The notes beneath the pieces were generated by a model. It was not told the origin of the DNA. It made no database searches and saw nothing but the letters and a program-made list of their open reading frames with translations. Positions 9,079 through 18,950 of a DNA stretch of 34,835 bases are shown here, one piece after another; positions within the stretch are counted from its first letter, which is position 1; every line of letters begins with the position of its first letter. The DNA comes from Burkholderiales bacterium (GTDB lineage: Bacteria > Pseudomonadota > Gammaproteobacteria > Burkholderiales > Burkholderiaceae_C). The stretch is taken from positions 1 through 34,835 of the forward strand of contig JAGWTE010000005.1 in NCBI GenBank assembly GCA_028869095.1, read 5' to 3'. The position numbers were made by a program, and so were the translations under genes.

Positions 9079-10080
9079 GTGGGCATGTCGAACCTTCACA
9101 CCCACCGTCTCCAAGGGCTGGCCTGCGCCACGGCTGGTGCGATTGCTTTTTCAGGCAAAGCGATTGTGGCCAAACTCATTTACCGCATGGGCGGCGATGC
9201 CATCGCGGTGGTGGGCATGCGCATGGCTTTGGCCTTGCCGCTGTTCTTGCTGATGGCCTGGTGGGCCGGTCGCGGAGCGCCCGCTGAGTCACTGAGCCGC
9301 AAGACGCATTGGCAGATTGCGGGCTTGGGTATCACGGGCTACTACCTGGCCAGCACCTTGGACTTCATGGGCCTGCAGTACATCAGCGCCAGCCTGGAGC
9401 GGGCGATTCTGTACCTGAACCCGACCATGGTGTTGGTGATGTCAGCCCTGCGGTTTCGTCGTCCGATTCGCTTGATTCAGTTGGCGTCGATGGCGCTGGC
9501 TTATGTCGGCGTGGCGGTGGTGTGGCTGCATGATTGGGATGCGGCGGCCATGATTTCGGCCGCACAGTCGACGTTGGTTGAGCAGCCCGGTCATAGGGAT
9601 GCTGTGCAGACCATCACACTGGGTAGTTTGCTGGTCCTGGGCAGCGCCTTGTCTTATGCCATCTACCTCATGGGCAGTGGCTCGATGGTGCAACGCCATG
9701 GCTCTTTGTGGCTGGTGGGGCGGGCATCTTGCATCGCTTGTGTGCTGTGCCTGATCCAGTGGGGTGTGCTCTATGTGGCGACCCAGGGGCGGGTGGGCAA
9801 TGCCGCTCATTTGCCTTGGCAGGCCTGGGGCTTGTCAGCCATCAATGCCGTGTTTTGCACCGCCTTGCCCGTCTGGCTGGTGATGCGAGGTGTGCAGCTG
9901 CTGGGCGCTGCGGTGGCCGCGCAGGTGGGCATGGTGGGGCCTTTGTCCACCATCTGGTTGGCCGCCTGGACACTGAATGAGCCGATCACGCCGCGTCTGC
10001 TGATGGGCACGGGCGCGATCCTGGGCGGGATCTTGCTGTTGGCCCGATCGTCCAAGCCGCCTCAGGCCAGCAAGGCTTGA
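9079..10080 (+). CDS. EamA/DMT-family transporter
   Basis: About ten hydrophobic helices, two EamA-like halves (SGKAIVAKLIYRMGGDAIAVVGMRM...; PITPRLLMGTGAILGGILLL). Confidence 0.88.
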   Translation: MGMSNLHTHRLQGLACATAGAIAFSGKAIVAKLIYRMGGDAIAVVGMRMALALPLFLLMAWWAGRGAPAESLSRKTHWQIAGLGITGYYLASTLDFMGLQYISASLERAILYLNPTMVLVMSALRFRRPIRLIQLASMALAYVGVAVVWLHDWDAAAMISAAQSTLVEQPGHRDAVQTITLGSLLVLGSALSYAIYLMGSGSMVQRHGSLWLVGRASCIACVLCLIQWGVLYVATQGRVGNAAHLPWQAWGLSAINAVFCTALPVWLVMRGVQLLGAAVAAQVGMVGPLSTIWLAAWTLNEPITPRLLMGTGAILGGILLLARSSKPPQASKA

Positions 10081-11000
10081 TGGAGGCAGTCCACTTGCGT
10101 GGCGATGGATGCGGGCAAGGGGTGTTGGCCGCGGATGACGTCCCGGATGTAGTCGGCCGTGGTCTGGGCGTCGATCTCGGTGGGCAGGTCTGGCAGGTCT
10201 ACCAGGACGCCTTCTTGCGGCGTGCGGCTCAGGTCTGCGCGTTTGTGGCCAGCCACAAACACATCAAAGCGAGGTTGGCGGCGGGCATCGGCCACCGGCT
10301 CGCCCTCGGTGCCGCGCATCAGCAGGGCGCGGGCATGGGTGTGTTCCAGATAGCTGGTCAGAGACACGGCGTATTCCGGGTGCGTGTGGTTGACCACGCG
10401 GATGGAGGGCACACCGGCTGAGGCAAAGGGATCCAGAATCTTGGCCACCGTGTGGCCGGGGTTGCGCAAGCCCACCACCCAGCGCACATCCAATAACTTG
10501 GCCAATGGCCGACACAAAGTCGCCGTGTCCATGAAGGCGGGTTGCCCTTGTTGCCAGGCCGCTTGCAAGCCCACGGCATCGGCCACGATGGGCCACTGCA
10601 GGGCTTCAAAAATCTGACCTGTGGTGACCCGGGTTTTGTCTTGTGGACCATGAACGAGCACGGACAGGCCGCGCTGGGACAAGGCCCAGGCCAGTAGCGC
10701 CGTCAAATTGGGCAGCTTGCGGGCCCCGTTGTACGAGGGCAAGACCACCACCGGGCGGTGCAGCGCCGTTGCGGCCTCGGCCAGCGAGATGCTGTGTTCG
10801 CTGGCGGCTTGCACAAAGCCTTCCAGTTCGGACACCTCTTCTCCCTTGATGCGCATGGCCAGGCAAAAGGCGCCGATTTCCAGATCCGTCACTTGACCGG
10901 AGAACACTTGGTTCAACAGGTCGTGGGCTTGCTCGACGGTCAGAGGGCGCGCGCCATCTTTGCCTCGGCCGATGGTTTTGAGGTACGCGGCGATGCTCAT
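10062..11000 (-). CDS. ybiB: YbiB/TrpD2-like DNA-binding protein (anthranilate phosphoribosyltransferase-like fold)
   Basis: TrpD-like N-terminus LTVEQAHDLLNQVFSGQVTDLEIGAFCLAMRIKGE; RNPGHTVAKILDPF; start overlaps nasA stop (ATGA). Confidence 0.88.
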   Translation of the reverse strand: MSIAAYLKTIGRGKDGARPLTVEQAHDLLNQVFSGQVTDLEIGAFCLAMRIKGEEVSELEGFVQAASEHSISLAEAATALHRPVVVLPSYNGARKLPNLTALLAWALSQRGLSVLVHGPQDKTRVTTGQIFEALQWPIVADAVGLQAAWQQGQPAFMDTATLCRPLAKLLDVRWVVGLRNPGHTVAKILDPFASAGVPSIRVVNHTHPEYAVSLTSYLEHTHARALLMRGTEGEPVADARRQPRFDVFVAGHKRADLSRTPQEGVLVDLPDLPTEIDAQTTADYIRDVIRGQHPLPASIATQVDCLHQALLA

Positions 11001-13831
11001 GGTGAGGTGGGCGTCGAGGCGTCCAGTGGGTGAAGCTTGATGATCTTGCGCAACTCAGGGATGCACGAGCCGCAATTGGTGCCGCATTTGAGTTGGCCCT
11101 GAAGCTGCGCCAGTCGGCTGTCGATGTCACCCTGGCATTGCTTGAGCGTGTCCACAATGTGGGGCTCGGTCACATTGAAGCAGGTGCAGACCTGGCGGCC
11201 TTTGCTCTCGACTTTGACGGGGGGCTCGGCGCCGGGAGAGAGCAGGGCGCGGCCATAGGCGTCGGCCAGCAACTCGTCTTGCAGCAGCGGTTTGATCCAG
11301 GCCTCGGCACTGATGTCGCCTGCCAGTACAAAGGCTTCCAGGCGCAGGCCATCTGGATGGCGATCCAGCTTCATCGAGCGTCGTTGGCCTTGCGTGCGGT
11401 CTTGGTAGTGCAGTATGTCTACGCCCTTCATGCCCAGGACGGACTCGATCTGGTCGTAGACCTCGTCGCTGCAGGCTTCCAGACCTGCTGCGCGGAACAG
11501 CACACCGACCTTGCCCTTTTCGTTCGGCTCGCGGCCGAACGGCACGCAGCTGGTGAAGGCAAAGGTTTGCATCAGCGGTTTGAGGGCCTCGCGGGCGGCC
11601 AGGGCTTCGTTTTCTGGCAGCCAAGCCACCGCCAGCAAGCGCCAAGGCAGATGGGGCATGGTGATGCGCACGGCCGCATGCTTGAGCTCGGGTTGCTTGG
11701 ACTTGGGGCAGAACGCCGGGTTGGTCAGTGTGTTCACGCCCGCCACAGGCGAGCCTTTGGCGTCGATGCCGCTGAGGTATTCCTGGCCCCAATGCATGGC
11801 CATGTAGGTTTGCATGGGCGCCATGGCCTCGCTGGCCTGGGCCGGGGCAATGAGTTGGCCTCGGCGAGATGCCACCTGAACCAGGTCACCGTCCTTCAGC
11901 CCCAGGCGAGCCATGTCTTGCGGGTTCAACTCCACACAGGGCTCGCTGACGTGGCCAAACAAGCGGCCCAAGGAGCCCGTGCGGCTCATGCCGTGCCATT
12001 GATCGCGCAGGCGGCCGGTGTTGAAGCTGAAGGGATAACGCTGATCCCGTGGTTCGGCCACAGGCTCATAGCGCATGGCACTGAAGTGGGCTCGGCCATC
12101 TTCGGTAGGGAAGCGGCCGTCTTCATACAGGCGGGCTTGGCCTTGTGCCGCGCCTTGGGGCATGGGCCATTGCTGAGGGCCTTGCTCTTGAAGGATGGCG
12201 TAGCTCAGGCCTGTGATATCGAGGTCGCGCCCACGGGTGGATTCACGGTGTTCGTTCCAGACCGATTCGGCATCGGTGTAGGGGAACAGTGTCTCCACGC
12301 CCGGACGGTAGTGCGACTTGCGTTGCGGCAGGCGTGCTTCCAGGCGGCGGCCCACATCGGCCAAGATGTCCCAGTCGTGTCGAGCCTGAGCTGTGGGCGC
12401 AATGGCCGGGCGCACGCGGCTGATGCGGCGTTCGCTGTTGGTGACGGTGCCGTCTTTTTCACCCCAGGTGGTCGCGGGCAGCAAAATATCGGCAAAGGCG
12501 CAGGTGGCCGTGGTGGCAAAGGCTTCTTGCACGATGACCAGTTCAGCCTTTTCCAAGGCCTTGCGCACCGTGGCTTGGTCGGGCATGGACTGGGCCGGGT
12601 TCGTGCAGGCAATCCACAGGGCTTTGATCTCGCCCCGAGCTGCGGCTTCAAACATCTCCACAGCCGTCATGCCAGCTTGTGCCGGCACTTCGTCGACGCC
12701 CCACAGGCTGGCCACTTCGGCGCGGTCTTGCGCGCTGGACAGGTCACGGTGGGCCGACAGCAGGTTGGCCATGCCACCCACTTCACGTCCGCCCATGGCA
12801 TTGGGCTGGCCGGTCAGCGAGAAGGGGCCCGCACCGGGGATGCCGATCTGGCCGGTAGCCAGATGCAGGTTGATCAAGGCGGCGTTCTTATCCGTGCCGC
12901 TGCTGCTTTGGTTCAAGCCTTGGCAGTACAAGGACAGCGTGGGTGTCTGCCCACCAAACCAACGCGCGGCCTGGATCAGATCGTCTTTGGCGATGCCGCA
13001 GACGGAAGCCACCACATCGGGATTGAAGTCCTGCACGATGGCCTGCAAAGCCTCAAAGCCGTTGGTGTGCTTTTGCACATAGGCCATGTCGATCAGGCGT
13101 TCGGCCAGCATCACATGCAGCATGCCGTGGAACAGGGCCACATCGGTGCCGGGCAGGATCTGCAGGAACAGATCGGCCATCTCGGCAGTTTCCGTGCGGC
13201 GAGGGTCGGCCACGATCAGCTTCATGGCCGGGTTGGCGCGACGGGCGTCGTCAATGCGGCGGAACAGGATCGGGTGCGCGTAGGCGGTGTTGGCGCCCAC
13301 GATGAACAGGGTTTGGGCGTGCTGGAAGTCGTCGTAGCAAGCCGGGGGCGCGTCCGAGCCCAGCGTGGCTTTGTAGCCGGCCACGGCGCTGCTCATGCAC
13401 AAGCGCGAGTTGGTGTCCAGGTTGTTGGTGCCGATCAGGCCTTTGACCAGCTTGTTCAGGACGTAGTAGTCCTCGGTCAGCATTTGGCCGGAGCCGTAAA
13501 AGCCCACGGCTTGTGGGCCGTGGCGTTGGATGATGCTGGCGATGCGATCGGCGGCGTCGTCCAGGGCCGCATCCCAACTGATGGCGGTGGGGGCTTCGCC
13601 GCGTTGTGCTCGGCGCATGGGTTGAGCCAGCCGCGTTTGTTGCCGAATGGATTCAGTCGCGGTCAGGTGCAGTGTGCTGCCTTTGGTGCACAGACGGCCA
13701 AAGTTGGCGGGATGGGTTGGATCACCCACCACGTTGATGATGCGCCCTTGGCGGGATTCAATCAGCACGCCACAACCTGTCCCACAGTAGGGGCAAGTTG
13801 CGCGCGTTTGTGTGGTGGTCACTTCACTCAT
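10997..13831 (-). CDS. nasA: Assimilatory nitrate reductase catalytic subunit with C-terminal BFD-like [2Fe-2S] domain
   Basis: CPYCGTGCGV 4Fe-4S motif, Mo-Cys region NSRLCMSSAVAGYK, C-terminal CTCFNVTE...CGTNCGSCIPELRKII. Confidence 0.93.
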   Translation of the reverse strand: MSEVTTTQTRATCPYCGTGCGVLIESRQGRIINVVGDPTHPANFGRLCTKGSTLHLTATESIRQQTRLAQPMRRAQRGEAPTAISWDAALDDAADRIASIIQRHGPQAVGFYGSGQMLTEDYYVLNKLVKGLIGTNNLDTNSRLCMSSAVAGYKATLGSDAPPACYDDFQHAQTLFIVGANTAYAHPILFRRIDDARRANPAMKLIVADPRRTETAEMADLFLQILPGTDVALFHGMLHVMLAERLIDMAYVQKHTNGFEALQAIVQDFNPDVVASVCGIAKDDLIQAARWFGGQTPTLSLYCQGLNQSSSGTDKNAALINLHLATGQIGIPGAGPFSLTGQPNAMGGREVGGMANLLSAHRDLSSAQDRAEVASLWGVDEVPAQAGMTAVEMFEAAARGEIKALWIACTNPAQSMPDQATVRKALEKAELVIVQEAFATTATCAFADILLPATTWGEKDGTVTNSERRISRVRPAIAPTAQARHDWDILADVGRRLEARLPQRKSHYRPGVETLFPYTDAESVWNEHRESTRGRDLDITGLSYAILQEQGPQQWPMPQGAAQGQARLYEDGRFPTEDGRAHFSAMRYEPVAEPRDQRYPFSFNTGRLRDQWHGMSRTGSLGRLFGHVSEPCVELNPQDMARLGLKDGDLVQVASRRGQLIAPAQASEAMAPMQTYMAMHWGQEYLSGIDAKGSPVAGVNTLTNPAFCPKSKQPELKHAAVRITMPHLPWRLLAVAWLPENEALAAREALKPLMQTFAFTSCVPFGREPNEKGKVGVLFRAAGLEACSDEVYDQIESVLGMKGVDILHYQDRTQGQRRSMKLDRHPDGLRLEAFVLAGDISAEAWIKPLLQDELLADAYGRALLSPGAEPPVKVESKGRQVCTCFNVTEPHIVDTLKQCQGDIDSRLAQLQGQLKCGTNCGSCIPELRKIIKLHPLDASTPTSP

Positions 13832-13933
13832 TCAGGGATGGGGCCGGTCAATTGCTGGGGGGACAGGGGTGTGGCTAAGCACGCCCCATTCTAAAGGGGC
13901 GGCTCAATTCTTGGGCGACGGCGCGGGCTTAGG

Positions 13934-14311
13934 TCAGCCGACCTGAGGGGGAACGAGATTGGGCTCCCACTCCCACCATTCATGCTGCCCCTCGGCTGTG
14001 TTTTCTTTGGTGCGGTGCACGTTCCACGTCACCAAGAAATCGGGGTTTTGCATGTCGACGCCGGAAGGCGCGTGGCGGTAGTGCCCGGGCGGCGCTTTGA
14101 ACCATGCCTGCAGATTGGGCGGCAAGATGAACTCGGCCTGTTCGACCGAGGCATCGCTGTGTTGCAGCCCGATGGTGATGCCCAGTTCCGCGTCCACCTT
14201 GAGGACCGTGCCGGCAAACTGCGTTTGTTTGAGCAGTTCGCCTTGCACGTCAAAGTAAGACACGCCAATCACGCAGGTCTTGGTGAGCAGGTCTTGCAAT
14301 TGGGTAACCAT
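13934..14311 (-). CDS. Uncharacterised small protein in the nitrate operon (125 aa)
   Basis: Start at 14311, one base after the upstream stop; tight operonic spacing. Confidence 0.7.
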   Translation of the reverse strand: MVTQLQDLLTKTCVIGVSYFDVQGELLKQTQFAGTVLKVDAELGITIGLQHSDASVEQAEFILPPNLQAWFKAPPGHYRHAPSGVDMQNPDFLVTWNVHRTKENTAEGQHEWWEWEPNLVPPQVG

Positions 14312-14312
14312 G

Positions 14313-16304
14313 TCAATGACGCAGAGGGGCCACGCCCACTTGAGGCATGTTGGCCAGACCGATGTCGCGGGCATGTTCCTCAAAGCCCTTGTTCTTCCAG
14401 AAGAAGGCACCGGGCATGGTGGTGGGAATGACCAGGACATAGAACAAGGCACGGCTGACCAGGCTGGTGAACACGGCCGTGGCGGCCACTACACCCCAGC
14501 CCAACCAGGCAGGCAGGCCGGTCTGGCCCAAGGCCAACATGCTGGTCAACAGACCGGCAGCCAGCAGGGCATTGCTGCCCAGCAAGGCATTGCGCAGGAT
14601 GAAGGTCTTGCCGAAGGTGGTGCTTTGGATGTAGTAAGAAGCGCCGCCTTCATGTTCGGCACGGCCCATGTCGCGGGCATGGCCGGTGTGGCCCACGCCT
14701 TCGATCACCAAGCCCAGCGCCACCAGGGCAGCGAACAACTCGGCGGTGCCTTGCACGGCGTGGCCCGTCAGTGCCAATGTGCTCAAGACCACGGCGCCGG
14801 CCAGCAAGCCACCCAGGGTCAGCGCGGTGCCGATGAAGGCGGTGCTGACTTGCCAGTGGTTCCAGAACGGACGGGCCTTGATGCGGTAGCACTTGTTCAT
14901 GTAGTAGATGCCAACCACGCTGGACGCCACCGCCAGCACACCGCAGGCATTGGCCAGGCGATGCGCCAGATCAGGGGCGATCAGCTGGGTGACATCCAGG
15001 CCCAACAGGCTTTGCGCCAAAGACTGGAACAGCGTGTTCGCTGGCAGGCTGAACACGATGTGCAAGCCCAGCATGCCGATGAACAAGGCGATGCCCAGCC
15101 CTTCACGCGACACGGGCGAATGACGCAGGTTGTTGAAACCGCGATAGAAGCGATGAGGCTTACCCAAGTGCAAGGTGGACATGAACAGACCGAAGGCCAC
15201 CAACACGAAGTTCAAGATGGCCAAGGGTGCGTAGACCACCGATTGGGCAAAGGCCACAAAGCCATCCAACCCAGCCAGCGCGCCCAGGAACTGCATGGCA
15301 AAGGCGCCTGCGGTCATTTGAGCGGCCAGGGTGAACATCACCAAGGGGTTCTCACGCGAGCTCAGGCGGGCCATGTTCCAGTGTTTGGCCTTGCCTTTTT
15401 TCTGGTCGATGGCGGGCTTGTACTGGCCGTTCTCGTCCTTGTGGTACTTCACCGGCATCGAGTCGGTGCGCTTCATCTCGTCCGGCAACTGCTTGATCTG
15501 CTGAAAGCGGATGTTGGGGTGCGTGATCTCGGGGCTGGGGAAACCGGGGATCTCGACGCGGGCTTGCTCGCGCTTCTCAGGCACGTTTTCGATCACGCCA
15601 AAGTCCAGCGCATTGCCCACGCAGGCTGACACGCAAGCGGGCTTGAGGCCGACTTCCAGGCGGTCCACGCACATATTGCACTTGGAGACACGGCCTTTGA
15701 CCGGGTCCAGCTGCGGTGCGTTGTAAGGGCACACCCAGGTGCAGTAACCGCAACCAAAGCAGGTTTCAGGGTCTTGCAACACGGCGCCGTATTCCACGTG
15801 CTTGGTGTAGGCGCGGGTGGGGCAGCCCTTCAAGCAAACGGGGTCATCGCAATGGTTACAGGCCATCGAGATGTTCATGCGCTTGTAGTCGGGGTAGCTG
15901 CCGCCTTCCACATAGCCCACGGAGCGGAAGGCCAGGTGGGGCGGGTTCTCGTTCTTTTCGCTGCAAGCCGCTTCACAGGCGTGGCAGCCAATGCAGTTGT
16001 CGGCCGTGAAGAAAAAGCCGTGCTGTTTGTTGCGGTTGGGGTTGCTGCCAACGGCCGGGTTTTCGTTGATGAACATCGAGCGACCGACGGGCAGCTTGCC
16101 CTCGGTGTGCGCAATCAGGTCGATCTTCTGGCCGTAGCGGTTGGTGTCCTTGTTGTTCTTGTCGCGTAGGAAAGCGTAGTACTGCTCTTCGGTGCGGATT
16201 TCCCAAATCTTGCGTTGTTTGGGCTTGGCGTTGGCCTGGCTATGTGCCTGGGCGTTGGCGATGTCAGCTTGAGCGGTCTCGCCGACTTTTGGATTTTCTG
16301 TCAT
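14313..16304 (-). CDS. Fused DmsB-like four-cluster ferredoxin and DmsC-like membrane anchor (663 aa)
   Basis: Four Cys clusters CIGCHACEAAC, CNHCDDPVCLKGCP, CFGCGYCTWVCP, CNMCVDRLEVGLKPACVSAC, followed by about 330 aa of polytopic DmsC-like sequence. Confidence 0.9.
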   Translation of the reverse strand: MTENPKVGETAQADIANAQAHSQANAKPKQRKIWEIRTEEQYYAFLRDKNNKDTNRYGQKIDLIAHTEGKLPVGRSMFINENPAVGSNPNRNKQHGFFFTADNCIGCHACEAACSEKNENPPHLAFRSVGYVEGGSYPDYKRMNISMACNHCDDPVCLKGCPTRAYTKHVEYGAVLQDPETCFGCGYCTWVCPYNAPQLDPVKGRVSKCNMCVDRLEVGLKPACVSACVGNALDFGVIENVPEKREQARVEIPGFPSPEITHPNIRFQQIKQLPDEMKRTDSMPVKYHKDENGQYKPAIDQKKGKAKHWNMARLSSRENPLVMFTLAAQMTAGAFAMQFLGALAGLDGFVAFAQSVVYAPLAILNFVLVAFGLFMSTLHLGKPHRFYRGFNNLRHSPVSREGLGIALFIGMLGLHIVFSLPANTLFQSLAQSLLGLDVTQLIAPDLAHRLANACGVLAVASSVVGIYYMNKCYRIKARPFWNHWQVSTAFIGTALTLGGLLAGAVVLSTLALTGHAVQGTAELFAALVALGLVIEGVGHTGHARDMGRAEHEGGASYYIQSTTFGKTFILRNALLGSNALLAAGLLTSMLALGQTGLPAWLGWGVVAATAVFTSLVSRALFYVLVIPTTMPGAFFWKNKGFEEHARDIGLANMPQVGVAPLRH

Positions 16305-16319
16305 GGCAGTCCCTCAGGT

Positions 16320-18566
16320 TTAGAACGCGCGGCGCTCAAGGTTCAAACGAGCGGCTTCTTTTTGGTCGATCTTCTCGACGCGAACGGCGTTTTGCTTGAA
16401 GGCAGGTTGCCGAGAGTGAGGGTCCAGCAGACCCAGGGTCAGTCGGTTGACGCAATCGTGGAAGTGGAAGGGGATGAACAACATGTCCCGGCCCACGCGC
16501 TGCGTCAGCTGCACCATGACCACGGCATCGCCACGTCGGCTGACCAGGCGCACATAGCTTTGATGCTCGATGCCCAACTCATCGGCGGCATCGGGGTTCA
16601 TCTCCATGTACGGCGTGGGACTGAACTTGTTGCAGTTGCCGATCTTGCCGGTGCGGGTGCGGGTGTGGAAATGCTCGACCACACGGCCGGAGTTCAACCA
16701 GAAGGGGTATTCGCTGTCCGGGCATTCGTTGTTGTTCACGAAGCGGATCGGCAGCAGGTTGGCGCGGCCATCCGGTGTCTGGTATTGGCCGTCCGTGTAC
16801 AAGCGAGGGTTGCCCAGATAAGGCTTGCGCGCGAGCATGTCCAGGCCGTTGGATTCACCAATCGCCTGTGCATCTTGTTCAGCTTGCGCTTCGCTGTAGG
16901 GCCACTGGATGCCGCGAGCGGCTTCGATGCGGTCGTAGCTCATGCCCGAGATGTCCAGCGTGCGGCCTTCGCCCTTGGACAGTTCACGCATTTCATTGAA
17001 CGCGCCTTCCGCCGTGGCCGGGAAGTGGATCTTGTTGCGGTCTTCAAACCGCTTGGACATCTCGTTGAAGATCCAGAAGTCGGGCTTGCTGTCGGCATAG
17101 GCGGGCAACACATTGCGCGTCAGGTTCACGCGGCGCTCGGTGTTGGTGTGGCAGCCTTCCTTTTCGGCCCACACAGCAGCAGGGAAGTACACGTGCGAGT
17201 ACTTGTTGGTCTCGACGTCTTCATACACGTCTTGCACCACCAAGAATTCGAGGTTCTCCATCGCCTTGCGGATGCGAGGCTGGTTGGGCATGGAGGTCAT
17301 GGGGTTGGTGGCCACCAGCCACAGGCCCTTGATTTCACCCGTTTCAATGGCAGGGAAGATATCGGTTTGCGACAAGCCGCGTGCGGGCGGGAAGAAGCTC
17401 TCGTCAATGCCCCAGAACTCGGCAATGTGCTTGCGGTCTTTTTCCTTCTCCAGCAGACGATAGCCAGGCAGGCCCGAGCAAGACGACCATTCGCGCGTGC
17501 CCATGGCATTGCACTGGCCGGTGATCGACAAGCTAGTGCCACCGGGCTTGCCGATGTTGCCGGTGATCAGGTTCAGGTTGTTGATGTTGACGACGCCGTC
17601 CGAGCCGTGTGTGGACTGGTTGATGCCCATCGTCCAGATGCTCATGGCCGCAGGGGCCTTGGCATAGATGCGCGCCACGGTGCGAATGCGGTCTTCGTCG
17701 ATGCCGCAAATGTGCTGCGCCGTCTTGGGATCGTAGTCAGCCAGCAGCGTGCGCAGATCTTCGATGCCCTTGGTGTGCTTGGCGATGTAGTCGTCGTCCT
17801 GCAGACCTTCCTTGAAGATCACATGCATCATGGCATTGATCAACACGGTGTCGGTGCCGGGCGTGATGGGCAAGTGAATGTCGGCAAACTGGGCCAGCAT
17901 GGTCACGCGAGGGTCCACCACGATCAGCGGGAACTTGCGCTTTTCCAGTGCTTCCTTGAGGCGCCAGTAGATGATGGGGTGCTGCTCAGGCAGGTTCGAG
18001 CCAAAAGCCATCAGGCAGTGCGTGTGCTCGAAATCGCCATAGCAGCCCGGAGGGCCATCTGAGCCGAACGAGCGCTTGTAGCCCGACACGGCAGATGCCA
18101 TGCACAGCGTCGTGTTGCCGTCGTAGTTGTTGGTGCCGATCTGGCCGCGCACCAGCTTGCCCAGGGTGTAGAACTCTTCGGTCAAGAGCTGACCGGTCGA
18201 GACCACGGCAAACGAATCACGGCCATATTTGGCCTGGATCTCTTTGATCTTGGCCGCCGTGACGTCCATGGCCTTGTCCCAGCTGGTGGGCTGAAAGGGC
18301 AGGTGGGCCTTGTCACGCATCAACGGCACTTTGCCGCGACCGGGCGAGTCAAAGAGTTCGTGTTCCAGCAAGCCTTTGATGCACAGCTTGCCACGGTTGA
18401 CGTCCGAGCCCGCGTGGCCCCGGCTGGTGACGATCCTGCCGCTGTCGTTCAAGCCGATCTCAATGGAGCAGCCGGTTGAGCAGTAGTTGCAGGTGGTGTA
18501 TTTCCACTCCTTCACATCCTTGACGGGAATGGCGATGGGTTTTCTGTTTTTGCGACCGAAGATCAT
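16320..18566 (-). CDS. Molybdopterin oxidoreductase, Nas/Nap-type nitrate reductase catalytic subunit (748 aa, no export signal)
   Basis: CNYCSTGCSIEI FeS motif; TTLCMASAVSGYKRSFGSDGPP parallels the NasA Mo-Cys region; bis-MGD C-terminal domain. Confidence 0.9.
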   Translation of the reverse strand: MIFGRKNRKPIAIPVKDVKEWKYTTCNYCSTGCSIEIGLNDSGRIVTSRGHAGSDVNRGKLCIKGLLEHELFDSPGRGKVPLMRDKAHLPFQPTSWDKAMDVTAAKIKEIQAKYGRDSFAVVSTGQLLTEEFYTLGKLVRGQIGTNNYDGNTTLCMASAVSGYKRSFGSDGPPGCYGDFEHTHCLMAFGSNLPEQHPIIYWRLKEALEKRKFPLIVVDPRVTMLAQFADIHLPITPGTDTVLINAMMHVIFKEGLQDDDYIAKHTKGIEDLRTLLADYDPKTAQHICGIDEDRIRTVARIYAKAPAAMSIWTMGINQSTHGSDGVVNINNLNLITGNIGKPGGTSLSITGQCNAMGTREWSSCSGLPGYRLLEKEKDRKHIAEFWGIDESFFPPARGLSQTDIFPAIETGEIKGLWLVATNPMTSMPNQPRIRKAMENLEFLVVQDVYEDVETNKYSHVYFPAAVWAEKEGCHTNTERRVNLTRNVLPAYADSKPDFWIFNEMSKRFEDRNKIHFPATAEGAFNEMRELSKGEGRTLDISGMSYDRIEAARGIQWPYSEAQAEQDAQAIGESNGLDMLARKPYLGNPRLYTDGQYQTPDGRANLLPIRFVNNNECPDSEYPFWLNSGRVVEHFHTRTRTGKIGNCNKFSPTPYMEMNPDAADELGIEHQSYVRLVSRRGDAVVMVQLTQRVGRDMLFIPFHFHDCVNRLTLGLLDPHSRQPAFKQNAVRVEKIDQKEAARLNLERRAF

Positions 18567-18593
18567 GGGGTGCTTTCCTGTTGTCCGTACTGC

Positions 18594-18950
18594 TTAAGCC
18601 GATTTCTCAACAGGATCCAGCGCGAGCTGGGTGAGCTCTGCCACATTGAGATGAACGATGCCGTTTTCCACCTTGACGCTGAACTTGGGTGTGCTGCCTT
18701 CGTCAGGGGCGTGAGCACACCCGTTTTCCAAGCCGATGGTCCAGTTGTGCAGTGGGCAAGCCACGCTGTGACCAAACACCAAGCCTTGAGACAGGGGGCC
18801 GCCTTTGTGCGGGCAGCGATCGAGCAGCGCGAAGACTTGGTCGTCTTCAGCTCGAAACACTGCGACCTGGCAGCCGTGATCTCGTTGGACACGACGTGCG
18901 CCAAGTTTGGGTATGTCTTCCACCTGGCAAATCGGTTTCCATTCGGACAT
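18594..18950 (-). CDS. nirD: NirD-like Rieske [2Fe-2S] protein
   Basis: CPHKGGPLSQGLVFGHSVACPLHNW Rieske ligands; NirD length; beside nirB and nitrate reductase. Confidence 0.88.
   Translation of the reverse strand: MSEWKPICQVEDIPKLGARRVQRDHGCQVAVFRAEDDQVFALLDRCPHKGGPLSQGLVFGHSVACPLHNWTIGLENGCAHAPDEGSTPKFSVKVENGIVHLNVAELTQLALDPVEKSA

Noticed and set aside
11030-13894. 954-aa plus-strand ORF opposite nasA
   Set aside because: Covers nasA almost exactly; low-complexity Gly/Ala/His/Gln composition and no domain motifs. Typical antisense shadow ORF of high-GC codon bias.
16215-18062. 615-aa plus-strand ORF opposite the Mo subunit
   Set aside because: Shadow ORF; the minus strand has clear FeS, Mo and MGD motifs.
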